NCBI RefSeq assembly: GCF_019334345.1
Contig: NZ_JAHWQX010000002.1
Span: 248,001 to 312,000, forward strand
Source of the DNA: Neohoeflea coraliihabitans
GTDB taxonomy: Bacteria; Pseudomonadota; Alphaproteobacteria; Rhizobiales; Rhizobiaceae
Length of the DNA: 64,000 bases
Direction: 5' to 3'
The notes below the pieces were generated by a model. That model saw only the letters and a program-made list of their open reading frames with translations. It was not told the DNA's origin and made no database searches. Of this stretch, positions 51,240-60,562 are shown in pieces (positions within the stretch are counted from its first letter, which is position 1; every line of letters begins with the position of its first letter). A program made the position numbers and the translations under genes.

Positions 51240-51680
51240 TCAATAGTAAGGCGAGCGGCACTGACGGCGCGGCCCATGATAAGGCTGGAAGGTGTTGTCC
51301 GAACGGCGATACGACCGGTAGCGGTCATAGCACCAGGACACATGGCTCGGGTTGCGGTAGCCGGGACGCACGCCGCCCGAATAGGTCTGCGAGCCTATGA
51401 TGGCGCCCAGCGCAAAAGCAGCCGGCGGGAACCAGAAACCGTTGTGATAGCGGTAACCGGCGTGGCGCTGGCGATAGCCGCGATGACCGCGATACCAGCC
51501 CCGCTTGCCGTGGCGATGAAAGCTGCGGCGGTGACGCACCTCTGTCACGCCGTTCATTTGAGCATTGGAGCTCTCAGCTGTTATCGGCTTTTGCGGCATG
51601 ACCGGCCCGGCGGCGACCGGCGCCATCATGGACAGCGTTATCGCTGCTGCGGCGCAACTCGAAGTGAAGAATTTCAGCAT
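51240..51680 (-). CDS. BA14K-family secreted protein
   Basis: A 146-residue protein of the BA14K family, first known as a Brucella immunoreactive protein with lectin-like properties. A Sec signal peptide (about 1-25: [18 protein letters not shown]) is followed by a His/Arg/Gly/Tyr-rich stretch and the diagnostic end [19 protein letters not shown], then [10 protein letters not shown]. It is likely periplasmic or envelope-bound. Start: ATG at 51680 with GGAGAAG 6 bases upstream. Monocistronic. Confidence 0.9.
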   Translation of the reverse strand: MLKFFTSSCAAAAITLSMMAPVAAGPVMPQKPITAESSNAQMNGVTEVRHRRSFHRHGKRGWYRGHRGYRQRHAGYRYHNGFWFPPAAFALGAIIGSQTYSGGVRPGYRNPSHVSWCYDRYRSYRRSDNTFQPYHGPRRQCRSPYY

Positions 51681-51835
51681 TGGCTTCTCCTTCAAAAACG
51701 GGTGAATAACGTGTTTTAATAATCAGTGGGGGTGTAACGGCCCAGGCGTAGGCCAAGTTCCGCGCCTCTCCCAGCTTTCCGGTAACATAATGTAACATAC
51801 AGATTGCGACAGTGCGGCGCCTCGCCGTGCCCGGG

Positions 51836-52483
51836 TCAGGTCCGGGCTGCGGCCGGGCGGGCGAAAGCCTGGCGTTCCGCCTCGACAAGATCTCGATGTG
51901 CGCAGCCCTGAATATGGTCATTGACCAGTCCCATCGCCTGCATGAAAGCATAGACCGTTGTCGGCCCGACAAAGGTCCAGCCGCGCCTCTTGAGATCCTT
52001 GGACAGGCGCGTCGAAGCGGCCGTCGTCGGATTGGCCGTCAGCGTCTGATAGTCGACGATGTCGGGACGCTCGCGGACCGGCGGCTCGAAACTCCAGAAA
52101 TAGGCGGCGAGCGAGCCGTGTTCCGCGGCCAGTTCTTTGGCGCGCGCGGCGTTGTTGATGGTGGAGACGATCTTGCCGCGATGACGCACGATGCCCTTGT
52201 CGGCCAACAGACGGGCAATGTCCGCCTCGCCAAAGCTCGCCACCTGACGGAAGTCAAAACCGGCAAAGGCGGCGCGAAAATTCTCGCGCTTGCGCAAAAT
52301 CGTCAGCCAGGACAGACCGGCCTGGAACCCCTCGAGGCAGATCTTTTCAAACAGGCGCGCATCATCGCCCACGGGACGCCCCCACTCGCTGTCGTGATAG
52401 GCGATATAGTCGGGCAGCGCACCCGGCCAGGCACAGCGCGGAGTGTCGTCTTCGCCAATGATTATGCCCTCTGTCTGCGCCAT
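51836..52483 (-). CDS. tag: DNA-3-methyladenine glycosylase I
   Basis: A 215-residue base-excision repair enzyme that removes 3-methyladenine. Tag signature: PRCAWPGALPDYIAYHDSEW, GFQAGLSWLTILRKRENFR and GIVRHRGKIVSTINNA; zinc ligands are the early Cys and the His-containing C-terminal VNDHIQGCAHR. Start: ATG at 52483. Length is slightly above the E. coli enzyme. Confidence 0.94.
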   Translation of the reverse strand: MAQTEGIIIGEDDTPRCAWPGALPDYIAYHDSEWGRPVGDDARLFEKICLEGFQAGLSWLTILRKRENFRAAFAGFDFRQVASFGEADIARLLADKGIVRHRGKIVSTINNAARAKELAAEHGSLAAYFWSFEPPVRERPDIVDYQTLTANPTTAASTRLSKDLKRRGWTFVGPTTVYAFMQAMGLVNDHIQGCAHRDLVEAERQAFARPAAART

Positions 52484-52729
52484 ACCGGCTCCCTCATGCG
52501 TTGTTTTTAGCTGCGCGGCGCTGGTTAACGGCGATTCCGCCCGGATTTACGCGGCGGTAACCTCACTTCTCAAGCGCGCGGTAACTCTACCGAAAGCTTT
52601 CGTCGGTGACGGGCATTTTATCAAGCCGGATTCATCATTTGGTTTGCCGGCTGCGCCACGGTTGAGAGCGACACGGCCGCGGTTGTGATGCCAATGCCGT
52701 CCGGTTCGACAAGTCTGGAGTTCGACACC

Positions 52730-53500
52730 ATGCGTATCGCCTTATCTTTCGCCACAGCCGGCCTGTTGGCCGCGATGACCGTTTCCGCCTTCGCCGGTGA
52801 GCGCTACGGACAACGTCCGCCGGTGGTTCTCAGCCCCGATCTCTCCGCCCCGTGGGTGATGCAGCTTTCCAGTCCGGCGGCGCCGCGCGGCGGGGTTGTC
52901 TACCGCACCGCCCCGCGGGTGCAGAAGCGCGCCGTACACGTGCCGCGGCAACGCACCGTTGTTCGCCAGCGGCAAGTGCAGCCGGTGCAACGCGCCGCTT
53001 ACAGTGCGCCCAAGCCAAAGCCGGCGGCAACGGCACAACTCAATTCCAGGTTCCTGCCGCAGACGATCGACTACCCGACCTCGGAAAAGGCCGGGACGAT
53101 CGTCATCGATACCAATGCCCGGCATCTGTATCTGGTGCTCGGCAACGGCAAGGCCCGGCGCTACGGCGTCGGTGTCGGCAAACCGGGTTTCGAATGGGCG
53201 GGCACGCACCGCATCACGCAGAAGCGCGAGTGGCCGGGCTGGACGCCGCCCAAGGAAATGATCGAACGGGTGCGCGTCCAGGAGGGCCGCATTCTGCCCA
53301 AGCACATGAAGGGTGGCCCGGGCAATCCGCTCGGTGCACGCGCCATGTATCTGGGATCGACACTTTACCGGATTCACGGCACCAACCAGCCCTGGACCAT
53401 CGGACAAGCGGTCTCATCGGGCTGTATCCGCATGCGTAACGAAGATGTGATCGACCTCTATGAACGGGCCAAGGTCGGCGCCAAAGTCATCGTCAGTTAA
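52730..53500 (+). CDS. L,D-transpeptidase (YkuD family), first of a pair
   Basis: A 256-residue periplasmic enzyme that makes 3-3 peptidoglycan cross-links or attaches proteins to peptidoglycan. A signal peptide (about 1-22, LLAAMTVSAFAGE) precedes an Arg/Gln-rich linker and the YkuD domain with IVIDTNARHLYLVL and the active site IHGTNQPWTIGQ then SSGCIRMRNEDVIDLYE (His, Ser, Gly, Cys, Arg). Start: ATG at 52730 with GGAG about 9 bases upstream; in-frame codons back to 52685 are not part of the signal peptide. A paralogue follows 209 bases downstream. Confidence 0.93.
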   Translation: MRIALSFATAGLLAAMTVSAFAGERYGQRPPVVLSPDLSAPWVMQLSSPAAPRGGVVYRTAPRVQKRAVHVPRQRTVVRQRQVQPVQRAAYSAPKPKPAATAQLNSRFLPQTIDYPTSEKAGTIVIDTNARHLYLVLGNGKARRYGVGVGKPGFEWAGTHRITQKREWPGWTPPKEMIERVRVQEGRILPKHMKGGPGNPLGARAMYLGSTLYRIHGTNQPWTIGQAVSSGCIRMRNEDVIDLYERAKVGAKVIVS

Positions 53501-53709
53501 ACCTCGGATTCGTATCTGAGCGTCTTTCTCGCCCGCCAATCCCATGATTTGGCGGGCGAATCTTGTCTGACCTGATCCTCCTTGCGAAGCCGGGCCATCG
53601 CAGCGCAGAAGCCAATGCCACCACGTCCCGCCCCTTTTCCGCCACTTTTTTTCCCGTCGCCGGAATGATAGCCTCGGCCAGGGTCCATCAAGCTGTTGGG
53701 AGTTTGTCC

Positions 53710-54408
53710 GTGTTTGTGAATCGCCTTTTCCTTGCCATCGGCGCCGTCATTCTGGCGCTCGCAGTGAGCATTTCCGCCCACGCCACTCCGATGACCAGCC
53801 GGGCCCCCGCGGTGCCGGAAAGCCAGCCTGTGCTGCCGGTTGTTGAAGTGGCTTCGAAAAAGCCGAAGGCCGAATTCTGGCGCAAGAAAGTGCGTTTCGA
53901 AACGCGTGAACGGCCCGGCACGATCATCATCAACACCAACACCAAGTATCTGTATTACGTGGAAGGCAACAATCGTGCGACGCGCTACGGCGTCGGTGTC
54001 GGGCGCGATGGCTTCGGCTGGTCAGGCACCGTCAAGGTCGGACGCAAGGCGCAATGGCCCGACTGGCGGCCGCCGGCGACGATGATCGCCCGCGAAGCGC
54101 GCAAGGGTCGCAAATTGCCGCGACTGGTCAAGGGCGGCATCAACAATCCGCTCGGGGCGCGTGCGCTGTATCTTTATCGCGGCGGTCGCGACACGATCTA
54201 CCGCATCCACGGCACCAATCAGCCCTGGACGATCGGCCGCAACATGTCGTCGGGCTGCATCCGGATGATGAATGAAGACGTTAAGCATTTGTACAAGCGG
54301 GCGGGGATCGGCACCAAGGTCATCGTCATCGGGCCGAGCGGTCGTGGCGCGTCGAAGATCTACACCGAGCGCGGGATGGACTTTTTCGGCACCCTGTTTG
54401 GGGGCTGA
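53710..54408 (+). CDS. L,D-transpeptidase (YkuD family), second of a pair
   Basis: A 232-residue paralogue of the preceding enzyme. Signal peptide about 1-24 (FLAIGAVILALAVSISAHA). The YkuD domain has GTIIINTNTKYLYYVEGNN, IHGTNQPWTIGRN and MSSGCIRMMNEDVKHLY. It shares the TNQPWTIG and SGCIRM core with its neighbour. Start: GTG at 53710, with GGGAG about 7 bases upstream; in-frame ATGs at 53563 and 53665 add residues before the signal peptide. A strong terminator follows. Confidence 0.92.
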   Translation: MFVNRLFLAIGAVILALAVSISAHATPMTSRAPAVPESQPVLPVVEVASKKPKAEFWRKKVRFETRERPGTIIINTNTKYLYYVEGNNRATRYGVGVGRDGFGWSGTVKVGRKAQWPDWRPPATMIAREARKGRKLPRLVKGGINNPLGARALYLYRGGRDTIYRIHGTNQPWTIGRNMSSGCIRMMNEDVKHLYKRAGIGTKVIVIGPSGRGASKIYTERGMDFFGTLFGG

Positions 54409-54430
54409 TCCGATTTCAACGGATCGATGA

Positions 54431-54454
54431 GGGGCGCCGCGGCGCCCCTTTTTT
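54431..54454 (+). terminator. Rho-independent terminator after the L,D-transpeptidase pair
   Basis: The 18-base palindrome GGGGCGCCGCGGCGCCCC (54431-54448) is followed by TTTTTT. It is 22 bases after the stop of the second transpeptidase and separates it from the convergent glcF. Confidence 0.93.
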
Positions 54455-54471
54455 CGTTGCTACCTCAGCGT

Positions 54472-55827
54472 TCAGCCGTCTTGCGTGACAAGCTGAGGCT
54501 GACCATCCCGGCTTTCTGATCCCGCCGCAGCACCCAGCGCGCGTGGCGGCGGTCCGCCATGCGCCCAGTCGAGCAGTTCGACCGTGTGCACCACCGGAAT
54601 TTTGGTGGCGCTGCCGATTTGCGTCATGCAGCCAATATTGCCGGCGGCGATCAGGTCGGGGCGGGTGCGTTCGATGTTCGCCATCTTGCGGTCGCGCAAC
54701 TGTGCGCTGATTTCCGGCTGCATGATGTTGTAGGTGCCGGCGGATCCGCAGCACAGATGGCTCTCGGCGGGTTCCCGCACGGCAAAGCCGGCGGCACGCA
54801 ACAGCGCCTTGGGCTGCAACGTGACCTTCTGGCCATGCTGCAGCGAACAGGCGGCATGATAGGCGATGGTCAGCGGCGGAATGTCCGCGACCGGCGGCAG
54901 GTCGATGGAGGCGAGATATTCCGTAATGTCCCTCGCCAGGGCAGAGACCCGCGCGGCCTTGCCGGCATAGGCGGCATCATGGCGCAGCATATGGCCATAG
55001 TCCTTGATGGTCGTGCCGCAGCCCGAGGTGGTGATCAGGATTGCATCAAGGCCGCCGGCTTCGATCTCACGCGTCCATGCATCGACATTGCGGCGGGCGG
55101 CTTCAAGCGAATCCGCCTCGCGCCCCATGTGGTGGACCAGCGCCCCGCAACAGCCCTCCCCCTCGGGAACGACGATCTCGACCCCGGACCGGCCGAGCAG
55201 CCGGCGGGCAGCGGCGTTGATGCCCGGGTCGAGCACCGACTGTGCGCATCCGGCGAGAATGGCAACGCGTCCCTGCGGCGCGGTGCCGGCCACAGGCGCC
55301 ATGGATTGCGGCGTCTCGGCCGGCGGCACCTTTCGCGGCGCCAGCGCGATCATCGCCGCCAGCGGGCGCAGCGGCCGAATGGCGCGCATAAGCGGCACGA
55401 AGGGCCGGCCCAGCGCAGAGGCTTTCAGCGCCAGGCGGAAGCGGCGCGGATAAGGCAGGACATGGGCGAGCAGGGAACGGATCAGGCGGTCGGGCCAGGG
55501 GCGGGTGTAGGTGTTTTCGATATGGGCGCGCGCATGATCGACCAGATGCATGTAGTCGACCCCGGACGGACAGGTGGTGACACAGGACAGGCAGGACAGG
55601 CAGCGGTCGATATGGGTGACGACCTGCTTGTCGGCGGGCCGGTCGTTCTCGAGCATGTCCTTGATCAGGTAGATCCGGCCGCGCGGGCTGTCGAGCTCGT
55701 TGCCGAGCGTGACATAGGTCGGACAGGTTGCCGTGCAGAAGCCGCAATGGACGCATTTGCGCAGGATCTTTTCAGATTCGGCAACGGCCGGATCCTGCAA
55801 TTGCGCGGCGGTGAAGTTGGTCTGCAT
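54472..55827 (-). CDS. glcF: Glycolate oxidase iron-sulfur subunit GlcF
   Basis: A 451-residue subunit that carries electrons from the flavin subunits. Two [4Fe-4S] clusters are bound by CVHCGFCTATCP and CLSCLSCVTTCPSG, followed by two Cys-rich CCG-type domains (AILAGCAQSVLDPGINA, GCCGALVHHMG, ACSLQHGQKV, HLCCGSAGTYNIMQPE). Start: ATG at 55827. Third gene of glcDEF, 21 bases after glcE. Confidence 0.96.
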   Translation of the reverse strand: MQTNFTAAQLQDPAVAESEKILRKCVHCGFCTATCPTYVTLGNELDSPRGRIYLIKDMLENDRPADKQVVTHIDRCLSCLSCVTTCPSGVDYMHLVDHARAHIENTYTRPWPDRLIRSLLAHVLPYPRRFRLALKASALGRPFVPLMRAIRPLRPLAAMIALAPRKVPPAETPQSMAPVAGTAPQGRVAILAGCAQSVLDPGINAAARRLLGRSGVEIVVPEGEGCCGALVHHMGREADSLEAARRNVDAWTREIEAGGLDAILITTSGCGTTIKDYGHMLRHDAAYAGKAARVSALARDITEYLASIDLPPVADIPPLTIAYHAACSLQHGQKVTLQPKALLRAAGFAVREPAESHLCCGSAGTYNIMQPEISAQLRDRKMANIERTRPDLIAAGNIGCMTQIGSATKIPVVHTVELLDWAHGGPPPRALGAAAGSESRDGQPQLVTQDG

Positions 55828-55848
55828 GCGAAAGGTCCTGCTGTTGCC

Positions 55849-57057
55849 TTAGAGCGTGATGCGGCCAGGGTTGAAGATGTTGTGCGGATCGATCGCCGCC
55901 TTGATGCGCGCCGAGAGCATGGCAAGCGGCTTGGGCTGCGGTTCAAATACCGGCACACTGGCGCGCATATCCGCAGAGGCACGCACGAGTGTGGCATGAC
56001 CACCACCCAGCTGGGCAATAGCGGCGCGCAGCAGGGTGGCTTCCGGATCCTGCTCCATGGCCAGCCAGACAAGACCGCCCTGCCAGTCGTAAAAGGCATC
56101 GACGCCCGTCTGCAGGCGCAATGCAGCAACCAGCACATGGCCGGCGGAGGGGGTGACGGATACGCGCCAGAGCGGCTTGTCGCGCCGGTCTGCAAAGGGG
56201 CGGACATTGCTGATGTCGCACCAGAGCTTCTCGCCCCGCTCTTGGTCGATCACCGTCACGGGACCCTTATCTGCCATGGCGGCGAGGAGTTTTTCGCGGC
56301 GCACATCGACGGACTCGGTCAATCCCTCCAGTCGCAGGCAGGTGGCCGGCGCATTGGCCAGATCGCCGTTCAGGACACGGCCAACGACACTTTCAGGCAA
56401 GTGAGCGGCGGCGGACACCTCGACCGGCAGCGCCATGGCTTCTGCCATCGCGGCCGCGGCTTCGGCATCGTTGAGCCCGGAAACGACGATGGTCGCCGCG
56501 GTTTCCGGTTTCGGCAGGACCTTGAAAGTGACTGTGGAGAACACGCCGAGCGTGCCATAGGAGCCGGCGAGCAGCTTGACGAGGTCAAGGCCGGTGACAT
56601 TTTTCATCACGCGGCCGCCGCTTTGTATCACCTCGCCCATACCGTTGATGAAGCGCACCCCGAGCAGATTATCGCGCGCGGCCCCGGCGAGGATGCGGCG
56701 CGGACCAGATGCGTTGACGGCAAAGACTCCGCCGATGGTCGGTGTGCCGCTGCCGCCGTAGAGCGGCCGGTGATCCATCGGCTCGAAGGTCAGCATCTGC
56801 GCATTGGCGTCAAGCGCGGCCGTGATCTCGGCAAGCGGCGTTCCGGCCCGCGCGGTCATCACCAGTTCGGCAGGATTGTAGCTGACGATGCCGGTCAGCG
56901 CCGACAGATCGAGCTTGGCTTCGCAGGCAACCGGGTTTCCGAGACCGTCGCGCGTTCCGCCGCCGCGGATGTTCAGGGGCGTGGCGACGGCGGCGGCGTC
57001 CGCGATGCAGGCAATGAGCTCATCCTCATTGGCCGGCTGGTACATGTGCTCGCTCAT
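55849..57057 (-). CDS. glcE: Glycolate oxidase FAD-binding subunit GlcE
   Basis: A 402-residue flavoprotein subunit. The FAD-binding PCMH-type loop reads PLNIRGGGTRDGLG and the second block GTPTIGGVFAVNASGPRRI. Start: ATG at 57057 (MSEHMYQPANEDELIAC), overlapping the glcD stop by four bases; the long in-frame extension to 57258 lies inside glcD. Middle gene of glcDEF. Confidence 0.95.
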   Translation of the reverse strand: MSEHMYQPANEDELIACIADAAAVATPLNIRGGGTRDGLGNPVACEAKLDLSALTGIVSYNPAELVMTARAGTPLAEITAALDANAQMLTFEPMDHRPLYGGSGTPTIGGVFAVNASGPRRILAGAARDNLLGVRFINGMGEVIQSGGRVMKNVTGLDLVKLLAGSYGTLGVFSTVTFKVLPKPETAATIVVSGLNDAEAAAAMAEAMALPVEVSAAAHLPESVVGRVLNGDLANAPATCLRLEGLTESVDVRREKLLAAMADKGPVTVIDQERGEKLWCDISNVRPFADRRDKPLWRVSVTPSAGHVLVAALRLQTGVDAFYDWQGGLVWLAMEQDPEATLLRAAIAQLGGGHATLVRASADMRASVPVFEPQPKPLAMLSARIKAAIDPHNIFNPGRITL

Positions 57058-58511
57058 GTGGCATTGCCGGCAGCGGAGCGGGGCCGGTTTTCGAGTGGGA
57101 AAACCTTGGACGGATTGAAAATCCAGCGGGGATCGAACGCGGCCCGGACGTGCATCTGCTGATCGAGATCGGCGCGGGAATATTGATGGGTCATCAGATC
57201 GCGCTTTTCGATACCGACGCCGTGTTCGCCGGTCAGGCAGCCCCCGGCGTCGACGCACAGGCGCAGAATGTCATTTCCGGCCAGTTCGGCCTTGCGCGCC
57301 TCCTCCGGATCATTGGCATCAAACAGGATCAGCGGATGCATGTTGCCGTCGCCGGCGTGAAACACATTGGCGACGCGCAGACCGTAGCGGGCGATGATGC
57401 GGCTGGTCTCAGACAGCACATAGGACAATTGCCCGAGCGGCACGGTTCCATCCATGCAGATGTAATCGGAGATGCGGCCCGTCGCGCCGAAGGCCGATTT
57501 GCGCCCCTTCCAGATCAGGGCGGCTTCGGTGGCCGACTGGCTTTCCTTGACCGTGCTGACGCCGTGCCGTTTGGCAATATCGATGATGCGCGCGAGCATC
57601 GCCTCCATTTCCTCGTCCGAGCCTTCGACCTCTACGATCAGCAGCGCCTCGACATCCATCGGGTAGCCGGCCTGTGCGAAGGCCTCGCAGATCTCGATCG
57701 CCGGTTTGTCCATATATTCGATGGCCACCGGGATGATGCCCGCACCGATGATTTCGGACACGCAGGCGCCGGCCGCTTCGGAGGTGGGGAACCCGAACAG
57801 AACCGGGCGGGCACCCTCGGGCTTGGCAATCAGCCGCACCGTGGCTTCGGTGACGATGCCGAGCTGACCTTCCGAACCGCAGACGAGGCCGAGCAGATCA
57901 TATCCGGCGGCATCGAGCGCCTTGCCCCCGATCTCGACGATCTCACCATCGAACATCACCATGCGCACGCCGAGCAGGTTGTTGGTGGTAACCCCGTATT
58001 TCAAGCAATGGGCACCCCCGGAATTCATGCCGATATTGCCGCCGATGGTGCAGGCGAGCTGCGATGAAGGATCGGGCGCGTAGAAGAAGCCATCGGCATC
58101 GACGGCCTGTGAAATGGCAATGTTGGTGACGCCCGCCTCAACGCGCGCACAGCGATTGGGCAGGTCGACCTCGAGAATGCGGTTGAGCTTCGAGACCCCG
58201 ATGACGAGAGCATCTTCCTGGGGGATGGCGCCGCCCGACAGGGAGGTGCCGGCGCCGCGCGGGATCACCGGGATATTGAAGCGATGACAGTAGCGCACCA
58301 GAGCCGCGACCTGTTCTGTGCTTTGCGGCAAGGCGACGGCAAGCGGCAGACGGCGGTAAGCGACAAAGGCGTCAGTCTCGAACGGCACCAGTTCGCGTTC
58401 TTCTGTCACGAGGCAATCGGCGGGCAGAAGGTCGGCAAGATCGGCAAGGATCTCCGTTCGGCGCTCGAGTATGGCCTGATCCGGTTCGCGGAATGCAATG
58501 ATGTCGCTCAT
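57054..58511 (-). CDS. glcD: Glycolate oxidase subunit GlcD
   Basis: A 485-residue FAD-linked oxidase that converts glycolate (also D-lactate) to glyoxylate. PCMH-type FAD loop: IPRGAGTSLSGGAIPQ, then CTIGGNIGMNSGGAHCLKYG; C-terminal block FHAGDGNMHPLILFD and CLTGEHGVGIEKRDLM. Start: ATG at 58511 with GGGAG about 6 bases upstream; the in-frame extension to 58637 has no family character. First gene of glcDEF, divergent from a LysR gene. Confidence 0.96.
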   Translation of the reverse strand: MSDIIAFREPDQAILERRTEILADLADLLPADCLVTEERELVPFETDAFVAYRRLPLAVALPQSTEQVAALVRYCHRFNIPVIPRGAGTSLSGGAIPQEDALVIGVSKLNRILEVDLPNRCARVEAGVTNIAISQAVDADGFFYAPDPSSQLACTIGGNIGMNSGGAHCLKYGVTTNNLLGVRMVMFDGEIVEIGGKALDAAGYDLLGLVCGSEGQLGIVTEATVRLIAKPEGARPVLFGFPTSEAAGACVSEIIGAGIIPVAIEYMDKPAIEICEAFAQAGYPMDVEALLIVEVEGSDEEMEAMLARIIDIAKRHGVSTVKESQSATEAALIWKGRKSAFGATGRISDYICMDGTVPLGQLSYVLSETSRIIARYGLRVANVFHAGDGNMHPLILFDANDPEEARKAELAGNDILRLCVDAGGCLTGEHGVGIEKRDLMTHQYSRADLDQQMHVRAAFDPRWIFNPSKVFPLENRPRSAAGNAT

Positions 58512-58600
58512 ACACTCTCCCAATGCTGCGCCCGCTGCAGTGCAGGCGGCTGCGAGCGGCCTGCACTCACCGCGGCCCGGCCACGGCGTGCCATCGTACG

Positions 58601-58619
58601 TGGTAACTATTCTTGACCA
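58601..58619. promoter_or_regulatory. Dyad element 1, upstream of glcDEF
   Basis: TGGT-N11-ACCA, 90 bases before the glcD start and 157 before the lysR gene. It contains the LysR-type T-N11-A pattern. It matches element 2 at 59675-59693 in 15 of 19 positions. A second dyad candidate, ATTGGT (58651-58656) / ACCGAT (58661-58666), lies nearby. Confidence 0.5.
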
Positions 58620-58775
58620 ATCCAGATTGCCGTTCAAGCCCTCTGTTCAAATTGGTTTGTACCGATAGCCGCTTGGTCGGCGGGAGTCGCGCTGATCCGT
58701 GCAGGGCTTGCGCCGCACAGGCGATTGCGTCCATAGCGTTCGCACGGGAACGCACTGACAGACGGAAGCGGCACG

Positions 58776-59681
58776 GTGGGCAGACTTGAAGACATGGAGA
58801 TCTTTATGCGCGTCGTCGCCAATGGATCTCTTTCGGCGGCGGGACGGGAGGTCGGTCTGTCGCCGGCAGCCGTGTCGAAACGGTTGCGCCGGCTGGAGGA
58901 GACGCTTGGCGCGCGGCTGCTTGAGCGCACCACCCGGCAACTGGCGCTGACGGAAGCCGGGCAGGCGTTTCATGCGCGCATCGGGCCACTGCTGGCCGGC
59001 ATCGAGGAAGCCGAAAATCTGGTGACCGAGCGCTCGGCCGACATGCGCGGTACGCTGAAAGTTTCTGCCCCGACCTCGTTCGGACGCATGCTAATCGCGC
59101 CGCATATGCAAGGCTTCATGGCCGCCCATCCGCAGCTTTCAATCAACCTGCAACTGAGCGACGAATTCGTTGACATTGTCGGCGAAGGTTTTGATTTGGC
59201 GATACGAATCGGCGAAATGCGAGATTCCAGCCTGATGTGCCGCAAGCTTGGACCGGTGCGGCGCGTTCTGTGTGCCTCGCCCGGCTATCTGGATCGGCAC
59301 GGCACGCCGAAAGATCTCTCTGACCTTGGCCGGCACATCTGCTTGCCGCCCCACAACAACGACAGCTGGAACCTCGAGGGGCCGGACGGCACCATTTCGT
59401 ATCGTCCCAGCGGGCCGCTGCGCTCCAATTCGAGCGAAGTCATCCGCGAGGCCGTGCTCGGCGGGGCGGGAATTGCCCTGCGCTCGACATGGGATGTGGG
59501 CGCAGAGCTCAATGATGGCCGACTGGTGCGGGTTCTGAACGCCTATGAGGGACGGCGCGGTCTCGGTATTTACGCCTTGTATCCCAGCCGGGAGTTCATG
59601 CCGGCGAAGGTGCGGTCCTTCATCGATTTCCTGCACGCCCTGTACGCTCCGTTGTTCGGAACGGACGCGCAAACTGGATAA
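58776..59681 (+). CDS. LysR-family regulator divergent from glcDEF
   Basis: A 301-residue LysR regulator: N-terminal HTH (EIFMRVVANGSLSAAGREVG, PAAVSKRLRRLEETLG) and effector-binding domain (about 90-295). Its divergent position beside glcDEF makes it the probable glycolate or 2-hydroxy-acid sensor. Start: GTG at 58776 with ACGGAAG about 9 bases upstream, or ATG at 58794. It ends where element 2 lies, before the GntR-lutABC unit. Confidence 0.91.
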   Translation: MGRLEDMEIFMRVVANGSLSAAGREVGLSPAAVSKRLRRLEETLGARLLERTTRQLALTEAGQAFHARIGPLLAGIEEAENLVTERSADMRGTLKVSAPTSFGRMLIAPHMQGFMAAHPQLSINLQLSDEFVDIVGEGFDLAIRIGEMRDSSLMCRKLGPVRRVLCASPGYLDRHGTPKDLSDLGRHICLPPHNNDSWNLEGPDGTISYRPSGPLRSNSSEVIREAVLGGAGIALRSTWDVGAELNDGRLVRVLNAYEGRRGLGIYALYPSREFMPAKVRSFIDFLHALYAPLFGTDAQTG

Positions 59682-59693
59682 TATTATTGACCA
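59675..59693. promoter_or_regulatory. Dyad element 2, upstream of gntR-lutABC
   Basis: TGGA-N11-ACCA, overlapping the stop of the LysR gene and 42 bases before the GntR start. Nineteen bases, 15 identical to element 1 in front of glcDEF. The TTGACC within it may also act as a -35 box (17 bases to a weak TAGGGT). Confidence 0.5.
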
Positions 59694-59734
59694 TGTTCTC
59701 CGGCGCTTGTTAGGGTCCGGCGATGGAGGATGGC

Positions 59735-60562
59735 ATGAGCGATACCATTTTCGCCCGGGTCGAGCACGGGCGCACGGCCGACGAGGTGGTTCACCAGATC
59801 GAGATCCTGATTCTGGAAGGCATCTTGCGGGTCGGTGACCGGCTGCCCGGCGAACGGGAGCTGTCGCGGCGCTTCGAGGTTTCGCGGCCGATTCTGCGCG
59901 AAGCATTGAAGGTGCTCGAGACACGGGGCCTGCTGGTGGCGCGCCACGGCGGCGGCACCTTTGTCGCCGATGTCATTGGTCAGGTGTTTACCCGCCCGGT
60001 GATGGAACTGATCGCCCGGCACAGCAAGGCGACGCAGGATTACCTTGAATATCGCCGCGAGGTTGAAGGCGTGGCTGCGGAATTTGCGGCGCTGCGCGCC
60101 ACAGACGATGACAAGGCGCTGCTGACGCGAATCATTACGGCAATGAAAGATGCACACGAGAAGGACGACTTCGCGGAAGAGGCGGCGATCGACGTCGAAT
60201 TTCACAATGCGATCGGCGAATGCGCGCATAACATCATTCTGCTGCACACCTTGCGCTCCTGCTATCGGCTGTTGACCGAGGGCGTGTTTTACAACCGCGC
60301 CATGATCTACACTCTGGCCGGGGCACGGGCAAAGCTGCTGGCGCAACATATGGCGGTCTACGAAGCGGTGATGGAGGGCGATCCGGCGGCAGCGCGCCAG
60401 GCGGCGCAAGCGCACATGGATTTCGTCGTCAAGTCCATGGCGGAAGCCCAGCGCACCGGAGAATGGGAGCGGATCTCGCGGCTGCGCCTGCAGCAAAGGG
60501 TCCCCTCCCCCTCCAGCCGTCCGAAGGTCCGGCGCACGGCAGCCTCGGAGGCGGCGCATTGA
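59735..60562 (+). CDS. GntR-family regulator with FCD effector domain
   Basis: A 275-residue FadR/LldR-class regulator. The winged helix has RLPGERELSRRFEVSRPILR and TRGLLVARHGGGTFV; the all-helical FCD domain (about 90-240) has the metal-site pattern with DVEFHNAIGECAHN and the His in AQHMAVYEAV, then AQAHMDFVV. Such regulators respond to lactate or other 2-hydroxy acids. Start: ATG at 59735 with GGAGG 4 bases upstream; ATG at 59723 has no SD. Its stop overlaps the lutA start (TTGA), so it is in the same operon. Confidence 0.9.
   Translation: MSDTIFARVEHGRTADEVVHQIEILILEGILRVGDRLPGERELSRRFEVSRPILREALKVLETRGLLVARHGGGTFVADVIGQVFTRPVMELIARHSKATQDYLEYRREVEGVAAEFAALRATDDDKALLTRIITAMKDAHEKDDFAEEAAIDVEFHNAIGECAHNIILLHTLRSCYRLLTEGVFYNRAMIYTLAGARAKLLAQHMAVYEAVMEGDPAAARQAAQAHMDFVVKSMAEAQRTGEWERISRLRLQQRVPSPSSRPKVRRTAASEAAH

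Noticed and set aside
54559..57162. An 867-codon plus-strand open frame
   Set aside because: Antisense to glcF and glcE, whose frames carry the Fe-S and FAD motifs.
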